A program made the position numbers and the translations under genes. The notes under the pieces are model-generated. The model made no database searches and had not been told where the DNA came from. It saw nothing but the letters and a program-made list of their open reading frames with translations. From Oscillatoriales cyanobacterium M59_W2019_021 (GTDB taxonomy: Bacteria > Cyanobacteriota > Cyanobacteriia > Cyanobacteriales > Geitlerinemataceae), in the NCBI GenBank assembly GCA_015295945.1, contig DVED01000127.1, positions 1 to 38,076 on the forward strand: a DNA stretch of 38,076 bases, given 5' to 3'. This document shows positions 9,205 through 18,140 of the stretch, in pieces; within the stretch, counting starts at the first letter, position 1, and each line of letters begins with the position of its first letter.

Positions 9205-9246
9205 ATTAGTTGTTCGTTAACTTCCTCACCTCCTCACAATTTTCTT

Positions 9247-9276
9247 CCCCTACTCCCCCTACTCCCCCACTTCCCC
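9247..9276 (-). other. Regular G-quadruplex motif (minus strand)
   Basis: The plus strand has C-runs of 4, 5, 5 and 4 separated by three 4-nt loops (TACT, TACT, ACTT). The minus strand therefore has four G-runs with equal loops, meeting the standard G-quadruplex pattern. It falls between the stop of the PPC-domain gene (9314) and the start of the Uma2 gene (9007), in their shared transcription direction, so it would be in any read-through RNA. Confidence 0.6.
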
Positions 9277-9313
9277 TGCTCACCTCCACCGGAAGCTGTC
9301 CGATCCCGTGAGG

Positions 9314-9763
9314 TTAAATGGGGCGCAATCGGGTCACTTTCAAGTTAAACGGACCCACTCCGGTTTCGCCAAAAGCGCGGACGCGAATGATATAAGTTCC
9401 CGGACTGGTGATGCGAGTAAACAGGAGAGAATTGGTACTGCCGTCGGGACCATCGTCATTTTCGGCAATGGTCAAACCATCCGGTGCGATTAGCGAAACG
9501 ATCGTGTCGAAACTGTCGGAAGTCACATCGATCGTCATCTGATCGTTAGCACTCAAGTCAATCAGGTAATCCCGCGCGAATCCCCCTTGACCCGTGGGAA
9601 TATCTTTTGAGGATAAAGTATCGCTAATTTCGCCGCCAACAGGCAAGCGAACCGGGTTGTACATCGTTTGTGCTGGGGTGCGGGTGGGACTGAAAGCCAG
9701 TACCGTCAGGCTCGCGGGAACCCAGAGCAAAGATCGAACTCTCGATACAATAAAACGATTCAT
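9314..9763 (-). CDS. Secreted PPC-domain protein
   Basis: A 149-residue exported protein. The N-terminus (MNRFIVSRVRSLLWVPASLT) is a signal peptide with cleavage likely after the Ala in TPAQ. The rest is one bacterial pre-peptidase C-terminal (PPC) beta-sandwich: DYLIDLSANDQMTIDVTS, SFDTIVSLIAPDG, then GTYIIRVRAFGETGVGPF. PPC domains usually accompany secreted peptidases and are thought to help secretion or localisation; here the domain stands alone with no peptidase. The start is ATG 9763, with AGGAG 4 nt before it; a TTG one codon earlier is less likely. Function beyond secretion is unknown. Confidence 0.85.
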   Translation of the reverse strand: MNRFIVSRVRSLLWVPASLTVLAFSPTRTPAQTMYNPVRLPVGGEISDTLSSKDIPTGQGGFARDYLIDLSANDQMTIDVTSDSFDTIVSLIAPDGLTIAENDDGPDGSTNSLLFTRITSPGTYIIRVRAFGETGVGPFNLKVTRLRPI

Positions 9764-9829
9764 CAAGCTCCTGTGTCGAAATGTATGGAAGGAGATCGCT
9801 CCCCTAGGCTTTAGTATAGGGAAGTCGCG

Positions 9830-12634
9830 ATGACTAATTCGATGAAACCGCGTTCGGACAACGGCAAATTACCTCGATTTCAAAGCCTTCAGATTTTAGC
9901 CGCAATCTGGCTGGTGGGGGCAATTCTCGATCGCCTGTGGTTTGCGATCGATCGATCGGTGCCGTCTTGGGACTCGGCGGATTACCTCATTGGTGCGATG
10001 AACTATTGGCGAGTGCTGCAATCTCCCGAGTGGTTGTCCCCGGACTGGTGGGATGGGTTATGGCGGTTGTCGTCCAAAATTCCTCCCCTAACTTACATTG
10101 CCACCGCTCCGTTTTTAGAGGTGTTCGGCACGGGATTCGATGCGGCAACTTGCGTCAATTTGTTGTTTAGCGCCATTTTGCTGTTGTCTGTATACGGTTT
10201 GGGCAAGCATTTATTCGACCGTCGCGTGGGATTGTGGGCAGCTTTACTGTGCGCGTTGATACCGGGACTCTATCGCGTTCGCTTGGAGTTTCTGCTGGAC
10301 TATCCTCTGGTAACGGCGGTAACGCTGGCGTTTTTTTGTCTGACGGTGTGGCGCGATCGCAGTTTGCCCCAAGCGGATTTTACCTGGAAACATACCCTCA
10401 AAAGTTGGCTGTGGGCGATCGCCTTTGGGATTTCCTTGGGATTGGCGTTAATGGTCAAGCAAACGGTCTTGCTGTTTTTGTGGGTTCCGTTGTTGTGGGT
10501 GACGGGGGAAATCTTAAGCCGTTTGGCGTGGGGACGCTTGTTGCAATTGGTATTTGCGCTGTTGGTGTCCGTACCGATTTGGGGGGGGTGGTATCGCGCC
10601 AATTGGCTGCTGATTCTCACTTCCGGAAAACGGGCAACGATCGATTCGGCAATGGCAGAAGGCGATCCGCCGCTCAATTCGATCGCCGCTTGGACGTACT
10701 ATTGGGAACAGTTACCGGAACAGGTTTCTTTACCCTTATTAATGATTCCGATCGCCGGATTTTTGGTCTACATTTTTACAAAGGCGTGGATTCGCAGAAA
10801 ATCCGTAGGGGCGAAGCATTTGGGCGATAACTCTCAGTTAAACCCCGAAATTGACAATCCCAATGCTTCGCCCTTCCCCGAAGATTTACAAAGCGATAAC
10901 ATCTCAGGGTTTGCCGACTTTTACAATCCCAATGCGTCAGAAGATTGGCAAGGCGAAAACTCCCCAGCGAACCCCTTCCCAGCCAATCCCGAAATCGACA
11001 CGCCCAATCCTTCCCCTCCCGACAATTTAGAAATGCGCCCCCCGCGTTTCCCGGAATTTAACGCTCGATCGTTTCTGTGGCTGGCAGTGTTTTGGGTGGG
11101 AGCATACTTACTGTCGTCCCTGAATGTGAATAAGGATTTTCGCTACGTTTTGCCTTATTTACCCGTTCTGGCGATCGCCCTGGCTTGGGGGTTGTTGCAG
11201 TGGGGAGCGCTAGTGCGGACGCTAACGGCGATCGTGGCAGTTATTCTGTGCATGATTAATATCTTCGCCATCGAGTTCGTTCCTCTACCCGTCGGGTTGC
11301 GATCGCCCCATTCCGCTTACTTAGGAGCGCCCTTTCCCCATACGCAAATCATCGACGAAATCGTCAAGACCGAACCGTACTTGCGATCGACCCTCGGCGT
11401 TCTCCCCTCCACCCCAGAGGTCAACCAACACAATTTCAGCTTCTACGGCAGCTTAGCCAACTTCCAGGTTTACGGACGGCAAGTCGGCGTTCGCGACGAC
11501 CAAGTGACGCAAGATGCGCGATCGCTCTCGTGGTTTCTCACCAAAACTGGGGAGCAAGGCTCGGTTCCAGAGTCCCAAGCACAAATGGTACAAACCGTTA
11601 CCGCCAGCCCGGAATTTGAGCAACACGAAACTTGGTCGTTACCCGATCGATCGCAACTGCAACTCTACCACCGCAAAGCACCCCTGGTTACCGTCACTCC
11701 CTTGAAGGATTCGGGTGGCGAAGGCGTTCGCCTCGATCGGGCGATCGTTCCGGGTCGCGTTCCTCCCGGCTATCCGGTTCCGCTGACTTACGTTTGGTCT
11801 GGCAATTGGGAAGCGTTGCGATCGGGCTTAGTTTTGCTGACTTGGAAGCAATCTTTGCAAAGTCAAGCGATTCCTCCGGCGTCCGACTCCTTCGTCAAAA
11901 CTGAAGGCGAACAAGTGACGCAATGGTTGCACGATCGAGCATTCGGCATGGGAACCCTGGTCGATCCCGCATCCCAACCCGTACCCGAACGGGCGATCGT
12001 CACGGAAGCCACGGCAATGCTGCCCCCCGCCAACGCCGCACCGGGAATCTATACCCTCGAAGCTACCTATCTCAACCGGGAAACGGGCGAAACCTATCCC
12101 ATTCCCATGCTGGCAACCTCGCTGACGATCGATCCCAAAGCTGCTCCCCTTCCCGCCCAAGAGTTAGATTTTGTGACCCAACTGCGAGAGTTCGCCAAAA
12201 CCTTACCAGAAGGAGTCCCCGCCTTAGAAACCGTCTTCGCAGAAATTGCTCGAATCAACCAATACGATCCGATTCAAGATTACTTAGAACAAGCTGCCCT
12301 CACCTTAGAATACCGCCTGCAACAAGAACCCCAAAATGTGGAATGGGCGTATGCTGTGGGCTTGGCAAGAGTGGTGCAGAAACGAGTCGGAGACGCCCTT
12401 TCCGCCTTCGATCGGGTGGTCGAACTCGATGGGCAAAACCCCAACGCCCACGCCTATCTCGCCTTCCTCAACCTCTGCGATTTCCGCCCCGGTGCCGCCC
12501 AACGCGAAGTCGAGACGATCGCCGCCCTCGACCCCAATTTCCCCGAACTCCCCATCCTCCGAGGTGCAACCGCCCTGATGCGAGGGAATTTATTTCAAGC
12601 CGCACGAGATGCCAGAACCGTTCTCAGTCATTGA
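9830..12634 (+). CDS. GT39-like polytopic glycosyltransferase with C-terminal TPRs
   Basis: A 934-residue membrane protein of the ArnT/PMT-like (GT39) type. Residues 20-40 form a first helix, followed by an acidic loop (WDSADYLIGAMNYW) where the family keeps a catalytic Asp, then a run of about ten helices to residue 480. Lipid-linked sugar transfer at the periplasmic face is the expected reaction. Residues about 325-405 are an Asn/Pro/Ser-rich insert containing a palindromic repeat. After the last helix come a periplasmic beta-rich part (520-770) and, near the C-terminus, two to three TPR-like units (EWAYAVGLARVVQKRVGDAL; NPNAHAYLAFLNLCDF). It is followed 87 nt later by a GT4 gene. Confidence 0.85.
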   Translation: MTNSMKPRSDNGKLPRFQSLQILAAIWLVGAILDRLWFAIDRSVPSWDSADYLIGAMNYWRVLQSPEWLSPDWWDGLWRLSSKIPPLTYIATAPFLEVFGTGFDAATCVNLLFSAILLLSVYGLGKHLFDRRVGLWAALLCALIPGLYRVRLEFLLDYPLVTAVTLAFFCLTVWRDRSLPQADFTWKHTLKSWLWAIAFGISLGLALMVKQTVLLFLWVPLLWVTGEILSRLAWGRLLQLVFALLVSVPIWGGWYRANWLLILTSGKRATIDSAMAEGDPPLNSIAAWTYYWEQLPEQVSLPLLMIPIAGFLVYIFTKAWIRRKSVGAKHLGDNSQLNPEIDNPNASPFPEDLQSDNISGFADFYNPNASEDWQGENSPANPFPANPEIDTPNPSPPDNLEMRPPRFPEFNARSFLWLAVFWVGAYLLSSLNVNKDFRYVLPYLPVLAIALAWGLLQWGALVRTLTAIVAVILCMINIFAIEFVPLPVGLRSPHSAYLGAPFPHTQIIDEIVKTEPYLRSTLGVLPSTPEVNQHNFSFYGSLANFQVYGRQVGVRDDQVTQDARSLSWFLTKTGEQGSVPESQAQMVQTVTASPEFEQHETWSLPDRSQLQLYHRKAPLVTVTPLKDSGGEGVRLDRAIVPGRVPPGYPVPLTYVWSGNWEALRSGLVLLTWKQSLQSQAIPPASDSFVKTEGEQVTQWLHDRAFGMGTLVDPASQPVPERAIVTEATAMLPPANAAPGIYTLEATYLNRETGETYPIPMLATSLTIDPKAAPLPAQELDFVTQLREFAKTLPEGVPALETVFAEIARINQYDPIQDYLEQAALTLEYRLQQEPQNVEWAYAVGLARVVQKRVGDALSAFDRVVELDGQNPNAHAYLAFLNLCDFRPGAAQREVETIAALDPNFPELPILRGATALMRGNLFQAARDARTVLSH
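10809..10873 (+). repeat. Palindromic repeat inside the GT39-like gene
   Basis: GGGCGAAGCATTTGGG at 10809-10824 pairs with CCCAATGCTTCGCCC at 10859-10873, with one bulged T. This is a well-known kind of cyanobacterial intergenic palindrome (GGGGCGAAGCATT), yet it is in frame within a gene. The right arm and its surroundings are echoed at 10921-10945 and 10988-11030, where the protein reads NPEIDNPNASPF and NPEIDTPNPSPP. Confidence 0.8.
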
Positions 12635-12721
12635 TACTCCCCTCATCCCGCTTGGAATCGCGGTTGATCGACCGGGAGATGATATTCTACGGAACGATGC
12701 GATCGCTCGAGGACTGCTGTA

Positions 12722-13783
12722 TTGCTGGTTAATTTATCCTTTCTCATTCGCCAACCCACAGGAATCAGCACTTACGCCTTAAATCTTCTGCCGTTCCTCA
12801 AACCGATCGATCCGACGCTTCTGGTTGCCGAATCACTTACCGACTATACCTGTTATCCCATCCCCGCCGGACAAACCCCAGACCAGGGGATGAAAGGACA
12901 CTTGCGTCGCTTGCTGTGGACGCAATTAAGCTTACCGCGAATTTATCGGCAGTTAAAAGCCAATTTGCTGTTCTCCCCGCTACCGGAAGCTCCCATTTTT
13001 ACCAGGTGTCGATCGATCATCACCGTCCACGATTTAATTCCCCTGCGGTTTCCCGGTCGCTTTTCTCCCCTGACGGCGTACCAGCAATACTACTTGCCGC
13101 AAGTTCTGCACCAAAGCCAACATCTGGTCTGCGATTCCGTTGCCACCGCTAACGATGCGATCGATTTCCTGGGTATCCCCGCTGCTAAAATTACCCCGGT
13201 TCCCCTGGCTTACGATCACCATCGCTTTCGACCGTTAAACCTGCCACAAGGTAACTACTTTTTTTACATCGGACGCCATCAGCCTTATAAAAACTTACAC
13301 CGGACGATCGCCGCATTTGCCGCATTACCCCGCCAGTTCGACTGTCAGTTGCACATTGCCGGACCGCGCGATCGCCGCTACACCCCCGCACTCCAAGCCC
13401 AAGCCGCCGAATTAGGGGTCGGCGACCGGGTACAATTTATGGATTATGTCGATGACGAGCAGCTGCCGATTTTGTTAAATCGGGCGATCGCTCTGGTGTT
13501 TCCCTCCCTCTGGGAAGGGTTCGGGCTTCCGGTTCTCGAAGCGATGGCGTGCGGAACTCCTGTCATTACCTCCAACCTTTCCTCCCTGCCGGAAGTTGCC
13601 GAAGATGCGGCATTATTGGTCGATCCCTACAATGTGGGGGCGATCGCGGCGGCAATGCAAACCGTTGTCACCGATTCTACCGCCCGATCTCACCTGCGCG
13701 ATCGGGGTTTAAATCGCGCCAGTCAATTTAGTTGGCGCAAAACCGGACAAGCCACTGTCGAAGTTTTGCAGCGATATTTATAG
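12722..13783 (+). CDS. Glycosyltransferase family 4
   Basis: A 353-residue GT-B enzyme. The N-terminal half begins [20 protein letters not shown], with the glycine-containing loop (PTGIS) that contacts the acceptor or donor. The C-terminal half has [13 protein letters not shown] (residues 180-192) and the EX7E motif EGFGLPVLE (265-273) that binds the nucleotide-sugar. GT4 enzymes retain the anomeric configuration and often use GDP-mannose or UDP-sugars. The start is TTG 12722, preceded by GAGGA at about 9 nt; no ATG gives a full-length N-terminus. It follows the GT39-like gene and precedes a methyltransferase, so an exopolysaccharide or glycolipid role is plausible. Confidence 0.9.
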   Translation: MLVNLSFLIRQPTGISTYALNLLPFLKPIDPTLLVAESLTDYTCYPIPAGQTPDQGMKGHLRRLLWTQLSLPRIYRQLKANLLFSPLPEAPIFTRCRSIITVHDLIPLRFPGRFSPLTAYQQYYLPQVLHQSQHLVCDSVATANDAIDFLGIPAAKITPVPLAYDHHRFRPLNLPQGNYFFYIGRHQPYKNLHRTIAAFAALPRQFDCQLHIAGPRDRRYTPALQAQAAELGVGDRVQFMDYVDDEQLPILLNRAIALVFPSLWEGFGLPVLEAMACGTPVITSNLSSLPEVAEDAALLVDPYNVGAIAAAMQTVVTDSTARSHLRDRGLNRASQFSWRKTGQATVEVLQRYL

Positions 13784-13856
13784 CTTTATAGCTATCAGCC
13801 ATCCGCAATCGGCTAAAACTTACTCCTTCATTTCTAAAGTTAGCTATTTAAAAAGA

Positions 13857-14924
13857 ATGACTTCCGAGCCACTTTTTTCTCAAGATCCGTCTCCGAAAAT
13901 TCCAGATCGTACCACCCTGCAAAACGCCGTTCTCTACAAAATCAACCAGCGCAGTTTTGCCAAAGGCGAACTCACTTTTCCCTGTCTGCCTAACTTCGTC
14001 GATTGTTATATTCAAAAAATTACGGGACTGTTTACCACCCTGCAAAAACCCTTTTCTCAATCCGAAGTTGAGAATTTGCGCCAACAGCTCGTCAAGCGAA
14101 TGGAGGAAGGATTTCAAGCCTCGCCTCACTCTTACGTGACGTTCCGCTACCAACCCGCGCAACCCCCCCAAACGGGATTTATTTGTCAAGTCAGTATTTC
14201 CAGTTCTTCCGTCGCTCAGCAATACAATACTTGGGTGAGTGCCAGACAGCCTCCCCTCTTCGGTAAATATCCCGACGCCAAATTAATGGAAGTGGTGAAG
14301 AATCTGGGCAATCCAGAGAGTACGCCGATTTTAGATATCGGTGCGGGAACGGGTCGCAATACCATCCCCCTCGCGCAGTTGGGACATCCCGTCGATGCGG
14401 TGGAACTGACGCCTCCCTTTGCCCAACAAATCCGCGATGCCGCCGCCGAAAAGAACTTACCGATCGCGGTTACAGAAGGCAATATTCTCGATCCTCTGGT
14501 GCGCATGAAACCCTCTCACTATCAATTAGCCCTCATTTCGGAAGTAATTTCTCATTTGCGCGATCGCGACCAGTTACGCTTGTTGTTGGCGAAAATGTGC
14601 GATTTCCTTTGTCCCGGCGGTCTGTTACTCTTCAACCTATTTTTAACCGCAGACGGTTATGAATTGACCGACGATGTGCGCGAGTGGGGATTGATGGCAT
14701 TTTCCTCGATTTTTACCCGCGCCGAACTCTCAGACGCGATGGATCGATTGCCCCTGCAATTCATCGAAGAAACCTCAGTTTACGATTACGAAAAAGCCCA
14801 TCTTCCCGCCGACGGTTGGCCCCCCACAGGATGGTTTCAAACTTGGTCAACCGGACGGGATGTGTTCCCCTTACAAGAAGATCCGCCGATTCGATTGCAA
14901 TGGGTATTGTGTCGGCGCGTGTGA
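13857..14924 (+). CDS. Class I SAM-dependent methyltransferase (Tellurite-resistance-like)
   Basis: A 355-residue protein starting at ATG 13857. The first 150 residues form an extra N-terminal region. The Rossmann core then shows motif I LDIGAGTGRN (159-168), a motif II acidic end at VDAVELTPPF, a following EGNILDP, and LALISEVISHL as the post-II helix. CPGGLLLFNLF is the usual PGG turn before the last strands. The core resembles TehB-like and related small-molecule methyltransferases. The acceptor is not identifiable. The two upstream genes are glycosyltransferases on the same strand, with 73 nt to the second, so sugar or lipid methylation is possible. Confidence 0.85.
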   Translation: MTSEPLFSQDPSPKIPDRTTLQNAVLYKINQRSFAKGELTFPCLPNFVDCYIQKITGLFTTLQKPFSQSEVENLRQQLVKRMEEGFQASPHSYVTFRYQPAQPPQTGFICQVSISSSSVAQQYNTWVSARQPPLFGKYPDAKLMEVVKNLGNPESTPILDIGAGTGRNTIPLAQLGHPVDAVELTPPFAQQIRDAAAEKNLPIAVTEGNILDPLVRMKPSHYQLALISEVISHLRDRDQLRLLLAKMCDFLCPGGLLLFNLFLTADGYELTDDVREWGLMAFSSIFTRAELSDAMDRLPLQFIEETSVYDYEKAHLPADGWPPTGWFQTWSTGRDVFPLQEDPPIRLQWVLCRRV

Positions 14925-14954
14925 GCAAAGTTGGAGCGATAAATTGCCGATCGC

Positions 14955-16247
14955 TCAATCTTGCTGAATGGGAGTCACCAAAATTTTATCCACTCGCATT
15001 CCATCCATATCCACCACTTCAAACCGAAGTTCGTTCCAAATAAAAGAATCCCCAGATTGGGGAATTCGTCCGAGCGATCGAATCACAAATCCGGCTAAAG
15101 TATGGTAGAGTCCCGATTCTTCTTCGGGGAGAGATTCGCAATCGAAGATGGCTTTGAAATCATCGATCGCCAGCAAGCCATCGAGCAACCACGATCCGTC
15201 CTCGCGTGCAATGACCATCGGCTCTTCTTCGGTTTCCGTTGTTGGTAGCTCGCCGAAAATCGCTTCGGTAAGGTCGTTGAGGGTCACGAGTCCGGCGATT
15301 CCGCCATATTCATCCGTCACCATCGCCATGTGCGTTCCCAACTCTTTAAACATCTCCAAAACCTGCAAAGCTCTTGTATTTTCTGGAATGTAAACCGGAG
15401 TTTGTAACATAGTCGATAAGTCGATCGGCTTCCCTGTCCAATGCGCGGATAGCACATCTTTAATGCGAATAAATCCCCGACAATTGTCCAATTCTTCCTG
15501 ACAAACCGGAAAGCGAGAATGAGGACTTTCGAGGATGAGTCGTTGATTTTCCTGCCAGGGTGAGGCGAGATCGAGCCAGTCGATTTCCACGCGAGGCGTC
15601 ATAATGGCTTGAACGGGTCGATCGCCCAATCGAAACACGCGACTGACCATATCTTGCTCGGATTTTTCAAACAAACCGGCTTGGGTTCCCTGTCCGATCA
15701 GCGCGCGAATTTCTTCCTCCGTAATATCCGGTTCGTCCGACGCTCGCACGCCAGCGATTTCTAATAGTTTATCGGTGGAAAAACTGAGTAAATGAACCAA
15801 CGGGGAGGCAACCCGCGACAGCCAGCGCATGGGTTGGGCGATCGCGCAAGCAATAGGTTCGGGATTGTTCAGTGCCAAGCGTTTCGGAACCAATTCCCCA
15901 ATCACTAGGGATAAATAGGTAATCAGCGTGACGACAATCCCAAAACTGAGGGGTTGGCTGTAGGGTTGCAGGAACGGCACTCGATCTAACAGGGGTTGCA
16001 ACTGTTTCGCCACCGCCGCACCGCCTACCGCACCGCTAACGATACCGATTAAGGTAATTCCCACTTGCACGGTGGAAAGCAGGTTGTTGGGAGAATTCGC
16101 CAGTTTGAGCGCCACCCGTGCCTTGGCATTTCCGTCTTTGGCGAGTTGTTCCAGGCGGACTTTCCGAGACGAGACGATCGCGATTTCCGAACCGGAAAAC
16201 ACCCCGTTGGCAACGATCAGTAACAAAATTAGGACGATCTCGAACAT
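14955..16247 (-). CDS. CNNM/CBS/CorC-HlyC family membrane protein
   Basis: A 430-residue protein of the hemolysin-C/CorC-like group (UPF0053). Residues 1-190 form the CNNM (DUF21) membrane domain (VANGVFSGSEIAIVSSRKVR is the family N-terminal signature). Residues 200-325 hold a CBS pair (VQAIMTPRVEIDWL; HMAMVTDEYGGIAGLVTL). Residues 340-425 form the CorC_HlyC domain (EDGSWLLDGLLAIDDFKAIF). Such proteins take part in Mg or other divalent-cation export or sensing; the hemolysin label is historical. The start ATG 16247 gives the normal length. It converges with the methyltransferase gene, 30 nt apart. Confidence 0.93.
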   Translation of the reverse strand: MFEIVLILLLIVANGVFSGSEIAIVSSRKVRLEQLAKDGNAKARVALKLANSPNNLLSTVQVGITLIGIVSGAVGGAAVAKQLQPLLDRVPFLQPYSQPLSFGIVVTLITYLSLVIGELVPKRLALNNPEPIACAIAQPMRWLSRVASPLVHLLSFSTDKLLEIAGVRASDEPDITEEEIRALIGQGTQAGLFEKSEQDMVSRVFRLGDRPVQAIMTPRVEIDWLDLASPWQENQRLILESPHSRFPVCQEELDNCRGFIRIKDVLSAHWTGKPIDLSTMLQTPVYIPENTRALQVLEMFKELGTHMAMVTDEYGGIAGLVTLNDLTEAIFGELPTTETEEEPMVIAREDGSWLLDGLLAIDDFKAIFDCESLPEEESGLYHTLAGFVIRSLGRIPQSGDSFIWNELRFEVVDMDGMRVDKILVTPIQQD

Positions 16248-16299
16248 GAGCGTAGAAGATTTGAGGCACGCTTGATGGGATGGGTCACTCTATCTTACT

Positions 16300-16322
16300 G
16301 GGTTTGGGGTTTGGGGTTGGTT
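16300..16322 (+). repeat. G-rich heptamer repeat (TTTGGGG)
   Basis: GGGTTTGGGGTTTGGGG followed by TTGG gives at least two full TTTGGGG heptamers. It continues into TTGGTTATTTGTATTCGTTG, a tail shared with 9201-9220 and 30343-30360. It lies upstream of the CNNM gene. Confidence 0.65.
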
Positions 16323-16400
16323 ATTTGTATTCGTTGTTGGTTATGGGTTCGTAGCGAGTAGGGTGTGTTGAGGCACGAAACGCATTTTTTGAGATAGCTA

Positions 16401-17093
16401 TCAACGATCGACATCCTCTAAAAATTCTGCCGAAATTTCCTCCAACCAAGCCTGTAAATCCTGAAGCGTCGAAAAATCTAGCAACGCTTCGCTCAAAGCC
16501 TCTAATTGCTCCCCCGACAGGCGATCGATTCGTTCTGGGATGGGACTGGGAAGTTCTCCCAAAGTCCGAGACAGAAGCCGCAGGATGACCCTTCGGGTTC
16601 CCTCTCGACGACCCTCCTCGCGACTCTCTTCCCTGGACGTATTCACGACATTATTCAAATCGCGGTAATACTTCAAACTATTTTCGTAGCTATCCCGTTC
16701 TGGGGGAGAGAAATTGGCAAGCTCTGCTACTTCAAATAATCGAGAAAAGATGGATTCTTGAAGGGGAGGAGGAATATCAGTCAAATCTGGCAAATGCTTG
16801 AGCAAAAACAACCACTTATCTAAATGCGTTTCTAGCTGCTCTAAGGTTTTGGTAAATTTGGGTAACTCAATGTAGATGAACTTGAGCTTGTCGTAAAACA
16901 CCTCGCAGTCTAAGGCTGTATTTCCTAAGTTTTCGTTACTTTTGTAGGTGACATCTCGAAGGCGATGCTGAGAGGGAAGGAGCGCATTCAAAAAGTCGAT
17001 GAGTAAGGCTTTATTCGGTTCCGTGCCGAAGACTCGTTTGAAGCCCAAATCTGTGAGAAGATTGATGTACCTCTCTTTTAGAAAATAAGCCAT
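16401..17093 (-). CDS. Rpn-type PD-(D/E)XK nuclease/transposase-like protein with internal deletion, DUF4351 at C-terminus
   Basis: A 230-residue protein. The N-terminal part (LLTDLGFKRVFGTEPNKALL) and the segment FIYIELPKFTKTLEQLETHL are both standard blocks of the Rpn/PDDEXK-transposase family. In complete members a nuclease core of roughly 100 residues, with the acidic and Glu-x-Gln residues, lies between them. Here ALDCEVFYDKLKFIYIELP joins the two directly. The nuclease centre is thus missing although the frame is intact, and the protein is probably inactive as a nuclease. The C-terminus (LLSRTLGELPSPIPERIDRL and LLDFSTLQDLQAWLEE) is a DUF4351 domain. The start is ATG 17093. Confidence 0.8.
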   Translation of the reverse strand: MAYFLKERYINLLTDLGFKRVFGTEPNKALLIDFLNALLPSQHRLRDVTYKSNENLGNTALDCEVFYDKLKFIYIELPKFTKTLEQLETHLDKWLFLLKHLPDLTDIPPPLQESIFSRLFEVAELANFSPPERDSYENSLKYYRDLNNVVNTSREESREEGRREGTRRVILRLLSRTLGELPSPIPERIDRLSGEQLEALSEALLDFSTLQDLQAWLEEISAEFLEDVDR

Positions 17094-17225
17094 AGGAAAA
17101 TTTCGCTCCGTTATAGTGGTGTATTTATTGTATAGATAGTGAACCTAAACCAATTCTGAAGACCTGTAGGAGCAGCGCCCCTGTGCCTAACCCGGTTGCA
17201 CTTTTCATAAAGTGTGAAAGTTTCA

Positions 17226-17882
17226 CTATAGCAAACTCGCCATAATATTGATGCTCAAGGCTAGTAGGGAAGTATTGAAGAAAAAGGATAAAATTGCGTG
17301 GAGAAGGGAGAGGCGGCGCATGGGACGAGATGTGATTGCCACATCGGAAACTTGACTGGTCATACCGATGACGAAGGAGAAATAGAGGAAATCCCAGTAA
17401 TCCGGTTCTTCGGTGTTAGGAAAGTCCAAACCCCCCGCACGATCTTTTTCTAAGAATTGGCTCGTTTGATAGTATCCGTGGGCGTAATGCAGTGCGAAAA
17501 TGGTGTGTACTAGCAGCCAGGAAGCAACGATCGTCAAAGCCGCGAGAATGATGTGCCAAGTTAACACCAACGGGGGTAAACCTTTCGTTTCTTTGAGCAT
17601 AAAACCGATCGCCAACAAGCTGGCACAGGCGGCAACCGTAATCGTACTGAGGATGAACAATCGTCCTTCATCTTCTGATCGAGCGTACGATCGCATGGAG
17701 TTGGGGGTGGCACGCAACATCACCCACCACGTCAGTCCGAGGAAACCCACCATTCCGGCATCCCAGGTGCATAACACTCGCGCCGATTGCTGAATTCCCG
17801 CAGGGAGGACAATTGCCACTAAAGCAGCGATCGCCACTGACAGCAATGCACGCGGCTGTAACCGAAAACGTTTTATTGCCAT
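17226..17882 (-). CDS. DUF1345 family membrane protein
   Basis: A 218-residue protein with about five membrane segments (residues 14-32, 42-56, 80-97, 105-127, 196-216). The stretch HTIFALHYAHGYY and the later FPNTEEPDYWDFLYFSFVIGMTSQVSDVAI match DUF1345 proteins. The second half has a conserved acidic region and TSQVSDV before the last helices, reminiscent of ion-channel pore loops; this is an impression. The function of the family is not established. ATG 17882 is a good start. The gene is divergent from alaS with a 258-nt spacer, within which I see no convincing gene. Confidence 0.85.
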   Translation of the reverse strand: MAIKRFRLQPRALLSVAIAALVAIVLPAGIQQSARVLCTWDAGMVGFLGLTWWVMLRATPNSMRSYARSEDEGRLFILSTITVAACASLLAIGFMLKETKGLPPLVLTWHIILAALTIVASWLLVHTIFALHYAHGYYQTSQFLEKDRAGGLDFPNTEEPDYWDFLYFSFVIGMTSQVSDVAITSRPMRRLSLLHAILSFFFNTSLLALSINIMASLL

Positions 17883-18140
17883 GCGGACTCCTTAAGGTTC
17901 GGATCGACTTCTACTCAACTCAATCTACTACCAACTTCCGATCGCCGGAAAGCGATCGCCATGTAACGATATGCGACGCGCGATCGATCTCGACATAACA
18001 TCTAAACGCGAGGATCGATCGGACGCCGTTGGAGATTTTACAATGGAAAATACTGCTCGTACGTCCGGTTCTCGACTCGTTGGAGTCTCGCCGATGTCAC
18101 GAGATAATTTAGCGCGACGATTCATTCATTGGCACTCAAT

